Position numbers and translations under genes: made by a program. From positions 1 to 7,654 of the forward strand of contig WTGE01000359.1 in assembly GCA_011525445.1 (NCBI GenBank): a stretch of DNA of 7,654 nucleotides, in the 5' to 3' direction. Shown piece by piece: positions 7,090 through 7,654 of this stretch. The notes under the pieces are model-generated. The model did no database searches and was not told where the DNA came from. It saw only the letters and a list, made by a program, of their open reading frames with translations. The DNA comes from Synechococcus sp. CO36386bin_37. Lineage in GTDB: Bacteria; Cyanobacteriota; Cyanobacteriia; PCC-6307; Cyanobiaceae. Numbering within the stretch: position 1 is the stretch's first letter; each line of letters begins with the position of its first letter.

Positions 7090-7227
7090 CTAAACGGCAA
7101 GGCGACTGCGTCCCCTCTTGCGACGAGTCCTGATCACGCGTCTACCGGTGTGAGATCGCATGCGTACACGGAAGCCAGAAACGCGCTTGCGCTTTCGGCT
7201 GGTGCCACCGAGAGTTCGCTTCGTCAT
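7090..7227 (-). CDS. rpmH: 50S ribosomal protein L34
   Basis: This is a short gene of 45 codons. The translation begins [20 protein letters not shown] and ends [11 protein letters not shown], with the L34 pattern of GF.VRM....GR.V...RR.KGR.RL. It is extremely rich in Arg and Lys, as expected for a protein buried in 23S rRNA of the large subunit. The ATG is at 7227-7225 and the stop TAG at 7092-7090. The usual bacterial neighbour rnpA follows after 54 nt. The opposite strand carries a longer open frame across the same bases, which is an artefact of the Arg-rich codons. No good Shine-Dalgarno is seen before the ATG. Confidence 0.97.
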   Translation of the reverse strand: MTKRTLGGTSRKRKRVSGFRVRMRSHTGRRVIRTRRKRGRSRLAV

Positions 7228-7282
7228 GGATGATCTAAGGCGCCCAGCCTGCTAAGAGAAAAGGCAGTTTATCAGTCAGTGC
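7228..7282 (-). promoter_or_regulatory. Possible promoter region of rpmH
   Basis: This is the 55-nt gap between the DUF2808 stop and the rpmH ATG. On the minus strand TAAACT (complement of 7266-7271) could be a -10 element, but no matching -35 hexamer is seen about 17 nt upstream of it. There is no convincing terminator for the DUF2808 gene here, so readthrough into rpmH is also possible. Position is the main reason for the call. Confidence 0.25.
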
Positions 7283-7654
7283 TTAATCGATACTGAAATT
7301 CCAGCTCCCTAAATAGCCAGCAACAGGAACATCTCCCGGGGCCTGAGCCAGCGCATTCAGCTGGAACATGCCGCTTTGACTAGGGTTGAAAATCGTCATC
7401 GACACGGCATAGGTGTCTTCAGTGGGAATAGGTGTTTCAGGGAAGACCTCAATGGCTGTTTGACCCTCATTCACTTCAAAGACAGCCGGAAGCACTTTCT
7501 CGCAACGACTCCTCGAGAGCATCCCACCCTTCTTCATTTTGCAAAGCTTCAACTTGTTCGGATTGATGCGTGCATCGAAATAGTCAGGTATGGAAATGCT
7601 CAGTTTCAGAATCGCGGTTTTACGGTCTTTTGGCCTGAGGACAAGGAAGTACTC
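7283..7654 (-). CDS. DUF2808 family protein, C-terminal part (start lies outside the window)
   Basis: The frame is open from the window edge to a TAA at 7285-7283, giving 123 residues beginning EYFLVLRPKDRKTAILKLSI. The TTG at 7552 is not the real start, because the family-like sequence continues upstream of it without a break. The segment VFPETPIPTEDTYAVSMTIF, then NPSQSGMFQLNALAQAPGD and finally GYLGSWNF at the C-terminus, follow the DUF2808 pattern (a value of P.P....T..V.....NP..GG.Y.F...A.P.G..P...YLG). DUF2808 proteins are cyanobacterial, usually exported, and of unknown function; a signal peptide would lie beyond the window. The middle (NKLKLCKMKKGGMLSRSRCE) is unusually basic and holds two Cys. 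It is on the same strand as rpmH, 55 nt upstream of it, and is not obviously part of the same functional group. Confidence 0.75.
   Translation of the reverse strand, partial: EYFLVLRPKDRKTAILKLSISIPDYFDARINPNKLKLCKMKKGGMLSRSRCEKVLPAVFEVNEGQTAIEVFPETPIPTEDTYAVSMTIFNPSQSGMFQLNALAQAPGDVPVAGYLGSWNFSID

Noticed and set aside
6958..7233. Plus-strand open frame spanning the rpmH region
   Set aside because: The minus strand encodes a perfect L34; the plus-strand frame is a by-product of its Arg/Lys codons.

Overview
The window reads as a stretch of a marine picocyanobacterial chromosome (Synechococcus subcluster 5.1 type; roughly 50% G+C by eye, closest strain not determinable by reading). The main reasons are the gene order, the protein sequences (a cyanobacterial YidC with a long lumenal/periplasmic insert, a Ycf46-type AAA protein, a DUF2808 protein) and the compact layout. 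All ten genes lie on the minus strand. No gap exceeds 90 bases, and I see no mobile element, tRNA, rRNA or CRISPR array.

In transcription order (high to low coordinates) the window holds: the 3' part of a DUF2808 gene (7654-7283); rpmH for ribosomal protein L34 (7227-7090); rnpA for the RNase P protein (7035-6646); a small membrane protein with a bacterial PH-like domain (6641-6225); yidC (6134-4983); a DUF177/YceD-like gene (4986-4435); ycf46, an AAA ATPase (4442-2943); a 62-residue two-helix membrane protein with no recognised family (2899-2711); serS (2635-1358); rseP, a site-2 protease (1338-256); and the 5' part of rpsN for S14 (212-1).

The cluster combines ribosome and tRNA maturation (L34, RNase P protein, DUF177, SerRS, S14) with membrane protein insertion and membrane proteolysis (YidC, RseP). 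rnpA and the PH gene are 4 nt apart. yidC and DUF177 overlap by 4 nt, and DUF177 and ycf46 overlap by 8 nt with a strong Shine-Dalgarno inside the DUF177 coding region, so yidC, DUF177 and ycf46 are probably translated as a coupled block. A jag/khpB gene, which follows yidC in many bacteria, is absent from the yidC-DUF177 junction.

Most of the window is conserved housekeeping DNA and I do not see a clear new system. The points most worth a second look are an Ig-like (Big2-resembling) segment within the YidC loop, the unassigned small membrane protein with its very good ribosome binding site, the apparently inactive AAA-like half of Ycf46, and two mutually exclusive hairpins upstream of yidC.
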